From assembly GCA_016806645.1 (NCBI GenBank), contig JACSYO010001810.1, positions 7,423,501-7,487,500 on the forward strand: DNA of 64,000 bases, read 5' to 3'. Below the pieces are notes generated by a model, which saw only the letters and a list, made by a program, of their open reading frames with translations, was not told the DNA's origin and made no database searches. Source of the stretch: Ophiodon elongatus. Taxonomy: Eukaryota; Chordata; Actinopteri; Perciformes; Hexagrammidae. Shown in pieces: positions 27,301 to 39,046 of this stretch. The position numbers and the translations under genes were made by a program. Within the stretch, counting starts at the first letter, position 1. The number at the start of each line of letters is the position of its first letter.

Positions 27301-28464
27301 ATAACCCTATCCTCGTGTAACCTACATATTTCTTATGCTTCCATATTATGAATTGTAAGATAAATGTTATCCATGTCAAATGTATCAGCTTTCAAAGACG
27401 TTTGTAAAGTCGTAAGGCCCTTATACACTGAGGGTGTTACAAACAAATGTTCCAAAAACAATTCATACCGGGCAGCATTGCAAATTTGTGACAGTTGCAA
27501 CAATTTCTATATTAAAAGGTTTGAATATGCTAAGGCAGGGGGTCTCATGGGATCCTATTGACCGAGCGCAGCGTCTGGCAGTCTGTCTGAGGTAAATTGT
27601 TGTATAGCCTAAGCTACTGTACCTTTTTTTTTTTCGAGGATCCTTTTAGTGGAATGCTGAGTGAATTTGAGTTCCCTCTGGTAAACAATTACGCACAGCA
27701 CGAGTCTAGGACTTTTATTGTGAAAGGTAAACACAGAGGGAAGGGATTTGAAATGCGCTGCCTTTATTAAGGTTGAAAGGAGCAATAAAGTTTGCCGTCT
27801 TGGTTTGGCCTACGAAGACTCCATGTTATTTTACAATATATTGTACGTATTGAATGTGTCTGTTTTGCACGATGTGACGTTTTATTCCTTTAGTCAATGT
27901 GAGAAAGCTCAGAAAAATCAACCTCACTCCCAAAAATATTTACTTTTAATTTTTCGCATTCAAAGCAACAGTGAAACCTTTTTTTTGAATTGCCTTGTGC
28001 AAAGGCCTTTACAGATGAATAAAAAGTCCTTTGCATGCTTGTTTCTAATAACCTCTTATGAATAGCAAAAACCTACCGTTGTGACATTCAGCAACATAAG
28101 TGTTTTAGATGCAGGCTAAGGTATGTTATCGTCATTTCACTTTACAAAGGATATTGTGCCCACTGTGTGATGACAACGTATTTTATATTGCTAACAGAGG
28201 GAGGCAGCAGCACAGACACTTTGCTATTACATTATTTATCAGGCGGTAGCACTTAACTATTAGTGGGCCATTTTACGTCACACACAAGCATGTTGGCACT
28301 ATGCACACATGCTTGTCCACACTCTCACACACACGCACACAAACCCGTACCTGTCCATGAGTGACAGACGATTTTTGCCTCGTCATTGTTTATCTCCCCG
28401 CCGCCATTGATTTAACTGAGTTGGACGTGTCCCTCTAATCCCTTGGGCTATTGGAATTTTGTTT

Positions 28465-28486
28465 AAAAAAAAAAAAAAAAAAAAAA
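28465..28486. repeat. Poly-A tract, 22 bp
   Basis: An uninterrupted A run. I looked for a retroposed gene or SINE body before it and saw none I recognise. Confidence 0.9.
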
Positions 28487-28684
28487 GCTTATGGGAATGG
28501 ACAGGCATCTTAAAAAGGGACGAGACATTATACCCAGAATCCTTCAAATCACTGTGTAACAGCGCTGACGTAGAGGTATTGATGCCATCCCCTTGTCCGG
28601 AGGATTTTGTCGAACACACAAAGACATAATGATAAAGAATCACCAATACGTATTTGCCACACTGTACAGCAGCATGACCGAGTT

Positions 28685-28720
28685 ACTTTTTACTTTTACT
28701 TTTTACTATTTACTTTTACC
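28685..28720. repeat. (CTTTTTA/CTTTTAC) short tandem repeat
   Basis: Words of ACTTTTTACTTTTACTTTT type repeat about five times with small length changes. Confidence 0.8.
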
Positions 28721-29249
28721 AAAGAATTGAATCACCATTAGTGTTTTATTTCTAAATCAGGAGGTCACAGGAATTCTTAGGACCGGTAATCCAATGATTG
28801 AGCATTGGTTATTTGGATTATTACACCTGAGGTCTCTTTAATTCTTTTAATTTAATCATCTTGTTTAGCCAAATACAAACATTGAATTTGCTGTAAATAT
28901 TTGTGTAAACATTCTAAGACTAAAGTGGGAGTTATTAGCAATACCAAACAAAAAATGAGGGTTTAGTGTTCTTCATTATTTAAAACCACTGACATAGTGC
29001 TATTCCGTGCACTATACGAATAGGTTGCACTCTGCCAGATACACACCAGTACCGGCAATCCTATAATCTATCCTATCCAGCAGGCAATGTAGAAGTGTTG
29101 TAGTTCTCGGTGTGTTGCTAGGCTAACCATCATTGCACCACTCAAAGATAAATTAGCGTAGTGAGCATAATATACTAAGAGTAGTCAGTTCTAGTCATAT
29201 ACGTAATACTGTCATCATCCACATTGTTAATACAAATTATAGGAATTTT

Positions 29250-29250
<1 letters not shown>

Positions 29251-29295
<45 letters not shown>
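29251..29295. repeat. (CA)n microsatellite
   Basis: 45 bp of perfect CA repeat. Confidence 0.97.
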
Positions 29296-29298
<3 letters not shown>

Positions 29299-32200
29299 TC
29301 CACAATACATTTAATTATTTATACATTTAATTCAAATAAATGTATGAGATATATTCAATTTCAATATTGTTTGCTTACATGAGGTCCCATTCATATTACA
29401 TGCAGGTCATAGGTTCCAACTGCTGAGCAAGAAAAGGGAGCATCCAATGGGCTTTACAGTAGGGGGAGAGTGTACCATGTTGGTTTGAGTACAGAGGGGT
29501 TTTTCTTCATTGTTTTGGGAAATTGTCTTTATTTTTAAAGTTTCCCCAAACCCTTTGACTGTTGATATTTCAGAAAGAAGCTCCTGAGGGAGTTGAAAGT
29601 TGGTTTAGTTCAGGTGCATACCTATTGGAAGTACTATGTGCCAAAGACACATGGGCCTAACCAGGTTTTCTTATGTTGACCAATGGATTTCTGTATGCTT
29701 TTTTGACAACTGCTTTGAGCTGCTTTGTTTGAATAAATCAAATATAATATCAAATCAAATATACCATACACAAGGTGAAAATGACTATGTGTTCTACCAC
29801 CACCACTCGGCCAATCCTTCACCAACACTCACTAGAAATCCATAATAGATTCAGCATGATTACCACATATAATTAACTATCCAGCTAGATATATAGGTGG
29901 CCTCTTGCTCTTTTACGCTTTATAGATGCGATGTTTTTATTTTTGTGCATGGATTTTAAACAAGTTTTCATTCTTTTTTCTGATGAAAATGAAGACCAAT
30001 GCTACCTAGAGGTTGTGTATCTTCAATGACTTGCAAATGCATTTGTCAGTTCAGTTCATTCCAGCTCCATCGGTACTCAGTATTGGTTTTAGTACAAATT
30101 CAATTAACTTACAGTTTGTAACAGCAGTCTTTTTTTTTTTGAGCTGAAAGGGTGTTTTTAGAGCAGGAAAAATAGAGACAACCACTGCTGTATCCAGTTA
30201 CACAGAGGTCATGAGAACCAGGCTCTGAAAAGGCATGTCTGACAGAGTGGTGCTCTCTCACCCCATTTAGCTCCTGTGATGGATGGATCATTTTATACTC
30301 CATTAATCCATCCATTTGTCAATTACTAATGGAAATTTTGGGGTTGAGGGTGGGGTGTTGGCAGGTTTCAGGAACTGTCAAGTTGCTCACTGCTGACTGT
30401 AATTACATAACCTGTCTGAAAGTAACAGAAACAATAATAATAAAAAAAAAAGGTTGCAACGGGTGATAATGACGTGCTTCCTTATTATTATCAACAACAT
30501 CATTTCCATTGGGATTCATTTTACATTTGTACTATGAACATGATTGGCTGAGTATCATTCATTGTTTGGTTGTATAATCACCCTCTGCAAGACAAGTGGT
30601 TTGCTGATGGCACTCCGCTGAGAAAATTATACTGTTTCTACTAGAGAACATTGCATTTATAGACAATGGATAACAGTGATGGATTTGTTCCTGGACACCT
30701 TTCAGAACTACTTTAATGAAAGACAATTTGTAGGAATTATGGGAGATTATGCAAATACGTGTGCAATGTTGTACTCAAGGGTTTGTTATGTTGTTCCGTC
30801 CCTCTTATCTGAAGTCTAGAGAGTAGAAAAACCCATTATAAGAGTCTTTATTTTTTGAATTACTCTGAATACCATTCAACTATATACATTTACAAATTTG
30901 AAATGGTGTCTATCACTCTGTACTGTCTTTCTAATTGGTTATGTAGTATTTACACATTGTACATATATTTATTGTATCGCTACCCAGCAAAAGAAGTGTT
31001 ACTGTAAGGATGGAAATAAACTTGAAATAAAATAGGTAAATATAAATAGTCTTCAAAATTGTATGTTTATCATCGCCAGCAGACAGAGAAGCAAAACAAA
31101 GCCTCTTAAATAGCTGAAGGGACATTATGAAGGTTGAAAAAAAAAACAGGTTTATGAGAAGCTATCTGCTGTCAGTCCCTGGAAATTACCCGTGCCTGTG
31201 AAGGCATCCCGTTTCCTTCCCTCATCTCTGAACGATGGGCGGATGTCTCTTTAACAGCTGGGGTTACCGACACACCGGCTCGCAGGCCTGATGAGCTGCT
31301 CTGTCTATTTGCTCTGCTCATTCTCCTGAGCACCGTGGCCATCCAGATTAGAGCCTATGGCCCATTAGGCAGCCAGGGAGGTGGGCCACCTCAGAGGTGT
31401 AGCACAATAGTGTACTGTATGAGAGTGTGCATGTCTGTGTGCAGTAAGATAGACACTGGAAGTCATTCTGGGTGGAAAAAAAAGAAAAAAGGAAAATTGG
31501 TCTGCATAGGAGAATTTGTGCTCTTGATTCTCTATTCTTTATGGGAACCAAATGCCCTAACAGGGACTGAAAACTGAGGGAAATATACTTCTCTTTCCAG
31601 TTTAAAATTCACAAGGAGTTTTTATAGCAAGTATGACAGGTATTACGGTTTAATCAAGATTAGGCTGTGTGTTTATTTATTACTGTGAACACACTAGTTT
31701 AAGAAGAATGCAGGATAAAAATATTAAAGTCGGGACACAGGAATCAAGCAAGTCACTTTTCAATTGGTGTCGCAGACTGTGACATTACACAGATTTTCTA
31801 TGAATGAAATTGAGTTTCCGTAAGTAGGGCCCTTTTCTTTTCATCACATTTCATACTCACTATCCCAGTCTTCCTTTTCACAGTCTTCCATTTGAAACAA
31901 ACTCTATTTCAAAAGGTGAGTGAAAGTTTAAAACAGTTCAATGTGTTATTAATGTAGACATGTTATCAAATTAAAATGTCCTCAAAGTATACAATAAAAA
32001 ATATACATTTTGAGATCTGTGCATAACAAGTATGAAAAACAAATTTATGTCACGTTCTGTACACAATTCTACTTCACAAAGTAGTTTAATACCACTGGGA
32101 ATGTGTTACTGGAAACTAGTCTTCATGTTTAGTCTTTCTGAGATGCTGGCAGGTATTACAGACTGTCCTGAGGCAATAGACAAAATTAGCCTAGAAAGCT

Positions 32201-32394
32201 TCCAGCTTCATGCTACAGTAACGTTTTTTTGTCTTTTTATCAGAAATCTCAGACAAATACACAATGCACTTACAATCCAAGTCAGCAACAACACTCTCTC
32301 TCATAGGCATTTTTTATGTAATTGGCCAATCGAATTTGTGTAATCGGTGGTTATCTGCTTCATATGGGTCAAACTGCACCCACCATTGGTGGTT

Positions 32395-32650
32395 ATTAAA
32401 GTAAATGGCAAATGGACTGTACTTGTATAGCACTTTTCTAGTCTTCTGACTACTCAAAGCGCTTTAACACTACTTGTCATCGTTCACCCATTCACACCCA
32501 TTCATACATACACTGATGGATGGGGCTACAATGCAAGGTTCCACCTGCTCATCAGGACTAGCTACTTATTCATACTCATCCACACACCGGATGTACAGCC
32601 TGCAGGGGAAAATCGGGGTTAAGTGTCTTGCCGTTATTAGGAAAATATTG
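32395..32650. repeat. Dispersed teleost repeat (GACTGTACTTGTATAGCAC type)
   Basis: It begins AATGGACTGTACTTGTATAG, continues with an AAGCGCTTTAACACTAC-like core and ends GGGGTTAAGTGTCTTGCC. I recall this string as one of the commonest interspersed repeats in teleost genomes. This copy is degraded and lacks a clear target duplication. Confidence 0.7.
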
Positions 32651-32719
32651 TGGTTTGGGTTAAAATAAGTACGTAAGTAATGTAACAAAGGTATAGTAAA
32701 ATAAGGCATCGTCAGCTTT

Positions 32720-32930
32720 TGGTTTTATAGGGGACATAAACATCGGCCTCCTGGCTGAAAGTCCTGTGTTTATGTTTGTTTGACCCATCCATGGAACCCA
32801 ACCGCACCCAATACAGGCTTTGTTGCTCCTTATACCATGTTGCGTGACTTCCGTCTTTGCTCCCGTCGTAATTTCTACGGCCAATAGAGGTTGGCATCGT
32901 CCTCTTGTATTCTTATCGGTGAACAACCAT
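32720..32930. repeat. Dispersed repeat containing GAAAGTCCTGTGTTT, copy A
   Basis: It contains GAAAGTCCTGTGTTT at 32757-32771, then GTTTGTTTGACCCATCCA, followed by TTTGTTGCTCCTTATACCA. The first part is shared with 42909-42940, so at least two copies of this repeat lie in the window. The class is unknown. Confidence 0.6.
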
Positions 32931-33229
32931 ATGAGTAGATGATAATGGCCTTCTGAACCTACCAGTCGATATAGCAGGCCCTTTCTATCCCGTATCTATG
33001 AGGCTGACAACCTCAGATAATGCCCCTTCAATTGTCTGAAAAAAATGCAGAGGGTGGTAGTCCGTTCACAGTCCCTTCTGAAATGTGTACAGTATTATGC
33101 AAGCATCACTGTTAAAGTTTTTTTTAAAATGGCTTGAATCAATAATTGTGTCATAACAATGTATTAAATGACAATTTTAAATAAATGTGTCACTTGTAGT
33201 GATGAACCTGCAGAGACTTTTTCCTAAAA

Positions 33230-33615
33230 GTCCACAGCAGGCAGCTGTTTTCATAAAAAAAAAAAAAAAAACTCTAAAAAACAAATTCACACTACCTATT
33301 CGGCACCAAATAGCTAACTGACATTGTTGAGGACTAGCTTGAGAACAGGGAGGACCAATTAGCAGCAAGAGGCAGATATATTCCTCGGAGTTGGTAGAGA
33401 CCAAAATAGAGCTAAAGTGAGACTGAACGTTGGACTCACAAACAGGTGGCCACAAACATGACACATAAATGATTATGTTGCTCATTATGTAATATTGTAA
33501 CTGGATGTGTTGATAAACAACTGTTTGCTAACAAATTGCCCTTGACAACTTAATTTAAATGTCAACGTTGTGTTCACAGCTTGTTTCCACTGCCCCCTAG
33601 TGGCCAAAGAAATTG
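33230..33615. repeat. Dispersed repeat with CTGTTTGCTAACAA...CCCCTAGTGGCCAAA end, copy A
   Basis: The 3' part (33517-33608) reads AACAACTGTTTGCTAACAA and later TTCACAGCTTGTTTCCACTG then CCCCCTAGTGGCCAAA. It is clearly related to 46565-46665 in epha6 intron 1. The upstream part contains AATAGCTAACTGACATTGTT and GAGTTGGTAGAGACCAAAAT, which I recall from the same family. The left boundary is approximate. Confidence 0.65.
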
Positions 33616-34642
33616 ATTAGGATAAGTTTCTGCACATGGGACATGGCAATGGAGCTATTGTCTAATAAAAAGAACTGTTGGCCCGAGACTATAAGCGTGC
33701 AAGAAGTCCTTATTGGAGTCAGTGCGCAGCAATGCATCCACCCATGCCTGTACATGTGAAGGTTAATGCTCCACCCTCGGGGGCCTGTGTTCACAGACCA
33801 GACAACTCCATGCCAACGTGTCGTGTAAATCAAAAGCTGAGCTTGATTTTGAAAAGCAAATTGGAAGACAAGGCAGACTGTAAATTGCTGCAGGCAATTT
33901 CGAAGCACTGTAATCATGGTTTGTTTTTGAGGAATTGTTTTTTTCTACTGTTACCGATTTGTGTTACATTGTTTGAAAATATTCATTGTCATCTTCGTCT
34001 TGGGCAAAAGAATGAATCTTCACATAGATCACTGAATGTTTCCTCAGTAATGATCAAGAATAAGAAAATGGGTTTCCTGATGCAGTGCAAATCCTTTGAG
34101 ACTCAAAAGTTTATGGAGGATGAGGTGCTATGTATCTCCTACCATGGAAACAAATGTGCTAAAACCCACTAAATCATTGCTGAGTGAATGTCTATAAATT
34201 GTACAGCAAAATCCACATAACTGACTCAATGTTATACAGTGTATTTTCTGTAACTGGTACACTAGAACAGTGGGTAATTAATACTGAAATTCAGGTGTCA
34301 GTTTTATGCCAAACCAGAACAACACTGTTAACTGCTCCTTCACTAACAAAGACCACGCTAATAGCGATATGGGTTTCAAATGGTTTATTTCGAGATGGAA
34401 CGAGAGGGTTGGATTTAGGAAGCGGAAAAGGGGTTGAGGGAGGAGGGGATGTGGGGATGGGGGTTGAGGGATAAAGGGACGTATAGCGGAGAAGGAACGA
34501 GAAGGGTAGACGGGGTCAATGGTAAGAAGGTTGGAGGGATGCGATGAGAGACCGCTGGCGTCTGGTGGGAGTGGAGACTTGTGAGTGGGGGCCGTCTCTC
34601 CAGAAGCTCTGGTGGTGCAGTCTCCCGTTGTTCCTGTTGTCC

Positions 34643-34645
<3 letters not shown>

Positions 34646-34737
<92 letters not shown>
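34646..34737. repeat. (GA)46 microsatellite
   Basis: 92 bp of uninterrupted GA repeat, a polypurine tract able to form triplex DNA. The Glu-Arg frame across it is an artefact. Confidence 0.98.
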
Positions 34738-34741
<4 letters not shown>

Positions 34742-37700
34742 GTTTATGGATTACCCCACAATTGTATCCTTGTCGCTATCCCCTCAATGTTTAAGGGGAT
34801 TAAGTTTAAGGCTTAAACATCACGTAAAAACCTAAAACTCTTGATTAAAACCCTTACTAATTAAAATGTCATACAAGTTTGTGAGCAGCTCTCTTCAGTA
34901 TGATGCAAGTTGCATTGCATATTTAAAAGAAAGACGTTGTTTACATATGTTCTTGCCTCACCGCAATCACATTATTTTATCATTGCTTTTTCCATTTGAG
35001 TTTAAGTGGAAAGCTTTGAATGTTTTATAACAACTTGTTTGAAATTCAGGTTGAAAGTAAATATTTTAGACTGAATGAATTCAAATTTAAAGAAACTCTT
35101 ATGGCATGATATTTATAGATATTTTTGTCATGAAATTGCATATGGCCTGTATAGTACCCATAGGATGTAAGCTTCTACCTCAAATGTACTTTTTTCATTT
35201 GCATCCACTATAAGACTAACCCCGGGGCATCATGTCTGAACTTATTGCATCCAGATGTGTCTAGGTGGAGAGAGGAACTGTTAATGTGAGGTTTGAGTGA
35301 TCGGCCACTTTCTCAAAGACATGTCTTGTCACTGCCTTTGGGTCTGTTGAGGCAATTAAGCGGAGCAATTGATTCTTTTTGACAATTTAGTTCGTTGAGA
35401 CTTCGCCAACATCATGGCACAGGTGCCACACGTATCAATATCAACAAAGCTACGTGTCTAGAATGCAGCCTTAAAAAGACACTCAACATTAGGGGAGACA
35501 TAGTATAGTATTATTTAAGAAAGATAGACATAATATATATTATTATTATATATATACACATATTCAAATATTTGAAAAACCTTTTAAAGAATTATAAAAA
35601 AAAAAGAAGAAAGGTTAAGGACAGAGACAGAGGCAAGACATCTAGGTATCAAAATCAGGCATGACCTAATAGACGATAAGCCCTGTATAAGGTTAGGCTT
35701 TTAAATCAACATTAAGGGAATTACAGATATGTCCCGTGTGTAATGCAACAGTAGTCTTAAATGTAACGATTTTAAACACCCCCATTCAAGTAAGAAAATC
35801 CCTATCAAGATGATTATTTTTGCACCATAAAGAGAAATATTATGTCTGTGTGGCAAATATTATGTGGCGAAACTAAGCGTGCTCTTAAGGTGCGTAGAGC
35901 GGAGCATCGCAGCTTCATAACGTGTGAAAACGTTATACCTGCACTGTTGCCGCACATTTTATTGACGCTGGTCATGCAATCTATGCTCAAAGGCCCTAGA
36001 GAAAGTGACTTTTTCTAGAAAAAGGGCGAATTTGAAAGGTTCTTGTTTGAAAGAGAAGCTTGTTGGATCTATCACTTTTAAACAACCTTGTTTATTCTGA
36101 ATTCATTCAGGATATTATTTTTTAGCCCTTGAGGTCTCCCCTTTAAGAGGCCAGCCCTCTTTTCTTAAATAGTGTTATGTCTCTGCTGATGTTGTGTAAA
36201 CTTTCTAAAGCAACAATATTTTTCACTGTGCAGCGCTGCAGTGCGTGTTCCTCCTCTCTTTTCCTCCTGAGAAGCATTTGGGGTGAAATTCTCCTTTAGG
36301 CCGAAGTTTTTTTTAACAGTTTGGATTCAATCCACGTGTGGGGCGGTTCTGTGTGTGCTGGCACTACATTGGGAACAGAACATTAGTGGAGCTATTAGCG
36401 TTATAAAGTCTCATTGTCTCTGTCAGTTGTGCTGATGTCGTCTCGTTCCAGTTCTTTACTTTTGATGAGTACAGATGGACTGAGCTTGTTCTCTCTGGAC
36501 ACGGGGAATCGTAGCTCAGAGTTAGGCGCCCTGTACATGACAGTCACACCTCATTGACCAACATTACAGCAAAAGAAACCAAATCATTGCATGGGGGGGC
36601 AGGGGGTGGCAGTAGAGGACCTCCTCTCAACAGTTTGCCCTTTTTGCTCTGTTATCATCCTCTACAGGCATGAGTGATGATTTAAGTCATCAGCAATATG
36701 TTCTGTTTTGCGTTACGAGTAGAAATAGCGTAAGAACTACCGTAGTAGTACATCGTGTATTTATATGGAAATGATCATCATGATGGCCAAAGTATCAATA
36801 AAATAATAAGTTGATTTACCCATAACCATAGACAAAATATAGTATAGTATCTGGAAAAATATTGACAAATGTGAAAGGGCTTAGATTACACTTTTGCCAC
36901 CAGACTAAAATTTCAACAACATTTAGCCATCTTTTTATTGCTGCCATACATCTGCCCGGTGACATTAATAGCTTCATCCATTTCTGTAGAGTGTGTGGCC
37001 TCCATCCAGCCACAATAGACACAAGCAGGCCGCTGTGGTCAATATATTCTACTCTACAACCCTCCGTCCTCCAATGTGTTTGCACATTGCGCCGCACAAA
37101 GTCAGTAGTCGTTTGGCAGCTTCTCTGCATTGTTTGGTGATTGGCTGGGAGCTAAGTGGTGGTGACAGATTGCGATGTTGATGTATTTACCCCCTCTGTG
37201 CTGACAGGAAGCTGTTCCTATGTCCTGATTGACTGGGTCTCGTCACAGAAGCCAGCGTTGCTTTGTTTAAGCCGGTCAGGTTGGGGAGGGTTTGCTTACT
37301 CACTCGATGAGACGTCCATGAAGATGAGAAGAAGACCTTCCCTAATCTTGGCTGACATTGGCCTCTTGGCAAGCAGAGCAGTTCACGGACGCACTGCAAA
37401 TGTGTGGATGTGTAGCTGCACGTCCTCCGAGACAAAGTTTGTTGTGTAGACATGCTGAGTTTTTGAGGAGATAAACTGCATTGTTCTCAAAATGTGTTGG
37501 AGTGTTCATATGTCAATAGTATTTATACCTAGTGGGCCTCGGTGAGAATACAAAATCCACCCTAAAAAAAAAATATTATCAGTGTGGCAGGTTTTCACTT
37601 ATTTTCCAACTATGCAGAGTCGTTTGGGCAGAGGAAATTGAGAAGTTTGAGGAGCTTTGAGAATGTTGCTTTGCCTCAGGGAGTATAAAAGATCCAAACT

Positions 37701-38005
37701 CTACTCATCATAATTCCATATCAGCTTATGTCCGTGCAGCCAAGCCAGTGGAAAGTATAACATAGGCTTAAGTGTGACCCAACCAGTGCCCCTGAGCAAG
37801 AAATCAGTGCATTATGACTTTAAGTGAGGGAGTCATCAGACGACACATTTTGAATTGGACGATTTCACTGTAGATTCATCATGTAGTATTGTTTATATCG
37901 AGTCATCAAAGAATCAAAAATGTGCGCACATCCCAATAAATCGCTGCTGCCAATGGGAATTTCCATAATTCACTCTCAGTGGGGTCCCAGAATGTGTCTG
38001 TGTTT

Positions 38006-38048
38006 GGTGAATCTTCCCCTTAACTGCAGGTTATGGGGAAGATTCACC
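38006..38048. repeat. Near-perfect 19-bp inverted repeat (hairpin), about 1 kb upstream of epha6 ATG
   Basis: The left arm is GGTGAATCTTCCCCTTAAC (38006-38024), the loop TGCAG, and the right arm GTTATGGGGAAGATTCACC (38030-38048), with one mismatched pair. The total stem-loop is 43 nt. It is shorter than a normal microRNA precursor and I do not recognise the sequence. Confidence 0.9.
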
Positions 38049-38404
38049 TTTTAAAAAAAAAAAAAAGAAAAAAAAAATGTAAAGGTAAAAGAGGCTGCAG
38101 AAAACAAAGTTTTACAGTAGATTAGAGTGACTGCATCTATTAATTATCTTGTATTGGTCTTTAATCTCAAAGGGTTCAGTTAAACATTGCTGTTATTTAA
38201 CTCACCAAACCCTGTACGAGAAACGAAGCAATCATAACCTTCACATTTTACAACCCTGGGAGCATGTTCCATTCCATAGTAACAGGTACTCGTGTTCTCT
38301 CAGGCTGGGTTCACAGAAGGAAGAATCAGATCACAAGTCTATTTTACCATATTGAGGTCCTCGTGGAACAATTTGGGAAGCCCTGCACTTGAACCAATGA
38401 GATA

Positions 38405-38427
38405 ACACACACGCACGCACACACACG
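38405..38427. repeat. Interrupted (CA/CG)n microsatellite at the edge of the epha6 promoter
   Basis: ACACAC units with GCAC interruptions directly before the CpG-rich region. Confidence 0.85.
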
Positions 38428-38475
38428 CCGCTGCCTTGTCAGCTAACCCCCTCTAGTGCCGAGCACCCAGCACAG

Positions 38476-38670
38476 ATGCGCACAGTCTCCCACTGTAGCC
38501 GCTTCAGCTGCTCCTCCGCTGCATCCCCATCGCGTCTCTGTGCACGGCCCCATCTCGCTGCGCACCGGGCTGGAGACAGGGAGCGGGGAGTCCGCGCCGA
38601 ATTTGCTGCGCCAACCGGATTTCTAAAGTCTGTCACGACTCCGTGCGCTACGGTTGACGCACGAGATTGA
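38476..38670 (+). other. Upstream ORF 1 (64 codons) in putative epha6 leader
   Basis: An ATG at 38476 opens 64 codons ending TGA at 38668-38670. The product is Ser/Arg/Ala-rich with no domain I recognise. It matters only if transcription starts upstream of it, which is unknown. It is recorded because a 64-codon upstream frame would strongly reduce initiation at the epha6 ATG. Confidence 0.3.
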
Positions 38671-38702
38671 CGAGGACATTTTTTTAGAGCATCTTTGAAA
38701 CA

Positions 38703-38759
38703 ATGCAACATCGGCGACTGAAGTCCACGGGGAATCTGCAAAGTTATCGCGAGCCATAG
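38703..38759 (+). other. Upstream ORF 2 (18 codons) in putative epha6 leader
   Basis: ATG at 38703, stop TAG at 38757-38759, peptide beginning MQHRRLKSTG. It ends well before the epha6 start, so reinitiation would be possible. No homology is claimed. Confidence 0.35.
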
Positions 38760-38835
38760 GTGTTTCTCACGTGTCTGGACAATTTTTGATTTCACTTTCG
38801 ATATTTTCGCCACTTTATCCAAAAAGCTGTCCGCG

Positions 38836-38866
38836 CCATCGCCATCGCCGCCGCCGCCGCCGCCAC
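38836..38866 (+). repeat. GCC/GCCATC trinucleotide repeat in putative epha6 leader
   Basis: The sequence reads CGCCATCGCCATCGCC and then several GCC units. It lies about 180 bp before the start codon, so it is probably in the 5' untranslated region. GCC runs can form stable structures and can vary in length. It is read directly; any effect is inference. Confidence 0.85.
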
Positions 38867-38874
38867 CTGCAGGT

Positions 38875-38931
38875 ATGGATCTCCTCGTGTTCCGTCACCC
38901 GGCAGTTTTCTCCAACCGGAACCGAATGTAA
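38875..38931 (+). other. Upstream ORF 3 (18 codons) in putative epha6 leader
   Basis: ATG at 38875 with G at -3 (a fair Kozak context), stop TAA at 38929-38931, peptide beginning MDLLVFRHPA. This TAA is also the in-frame stop that limits the epha6 frame upstream. The preceding CAG/GTATGG (cut after 38872) also resembles a splice donor, so a spliced leader cannot be excluded. Confidence 0.4.
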
Positions 38932-39028
38932 GGACCAGTGGATCGGTGCTTGAGGAGGATCCAGCAACGCTTTTTCCGTGACCACGTTACCTCTCGGCTC
39001 GAAGTACCTCGTATTAGGCCGGTGATAA

Positions 39029-39046
39029 ATGTTGCAGCAGACATGA
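39029..39046 (+). other. Upstream ORF 4 (MLQQT) overlapping the epha6 start codon
   Basis: ATG at 39029 opens five codons (MLQQT) and stops at TGA 39044-39046. This overlaps the epha6 ATG at 39043 in the sequence ATGA. Its -3 base is T, a weak context, so leaky scanning past it is likely. The ATGA overlap is an arrangement that can also permit termination-reinitiation. Confidence 0.5.

Larger units (their letters stand above)
24361..32394. other. Intergenic sequence upstream of epha6, part 4
   Basis: No gene is visible. Noted contents: poly-A of about 22 at 28465-28486, a TTTAC-rich minisatellite at 28685-28720, a (CA)n tract at 29251-29295, and scattered A or T homopolymers. The rest is AT-rich with no feature I can name. 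Confidence 0.65.
33616..38429. other. Intergenic sequence directly upstream of the epha6 promoter
   Basis: No gene is visible. It contains a 92-bp GA microsatellite (34646-34737), a G-rich stretch (36591-36615), a 14-bp palindrome (35563-35576), a near-perfect hairpin (38006-38048) and an interrupted (CA)n tract (38405-38427). The 164-codon frame at 33678-34172 lacks any recognisable domain. Proximal enhancers of epha6 would be expected here, but none can be identified from sequence alone. Confidence 0.65.
38430..39042 (+). promoter_or_regulatory. epha6: CpG-rich promoter and 5' leader of epha6 (putative)
   Basis: Base composition changes sharply near 38430, from AT-rich flanks to a stretch with many CpG dinucleotides, densest at 38510-38660 and 38815-38870. 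No TATA box is visible at a sensible distance. This fits a CpG-island type promoter with dispersed start sites, but the transcription start cannot be placed from sequence alone. The stretch also holds four upstream ATGs with short frames and a GCC run, so part of it is probably transcribed leader. The assignment is inferred from position directly before exon 1 and from composition. Confidence 0.65.

Noticed and set aside
28383..28490. Retroposed gene or SINE ending in the poly-A at 28465
   Set aside because: No tRNA-like boxes, no coding similarity and no target duplication could be seen around the A run.
33678..34172. 164-codon frame on the + strand
   Set aside because: No recognisable domain, no splice context, and it overlaps an unrelated 106-codon frame on the other strand. 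Its length is compatible with chance in 64 kb.
38439..38822. 127-codon minus-strand frame opposite the epha6 leader
   Set aside because: GC-rich DNA has few stop codons; the Arg/Ala-rich product shows no domain and is best explained as a shadow of the CpG-rich leader.
38870..38876. Splice-donor-like CAG/GTATGG in the leader
   Set aside because: No good acceptor (pyrimidine tract plus AG) lies before the start codon, so a leader intron ending before 39043 is not supported; RNA evidence would be needed.
38938..39042. In-frame GTG extension upstream of the epha6 ATG
   Set aside because: It would bury the signal peptide behind 35 Arg-rich residues. The ATG at 39043 has a fair context and gives a standard signal peptide.
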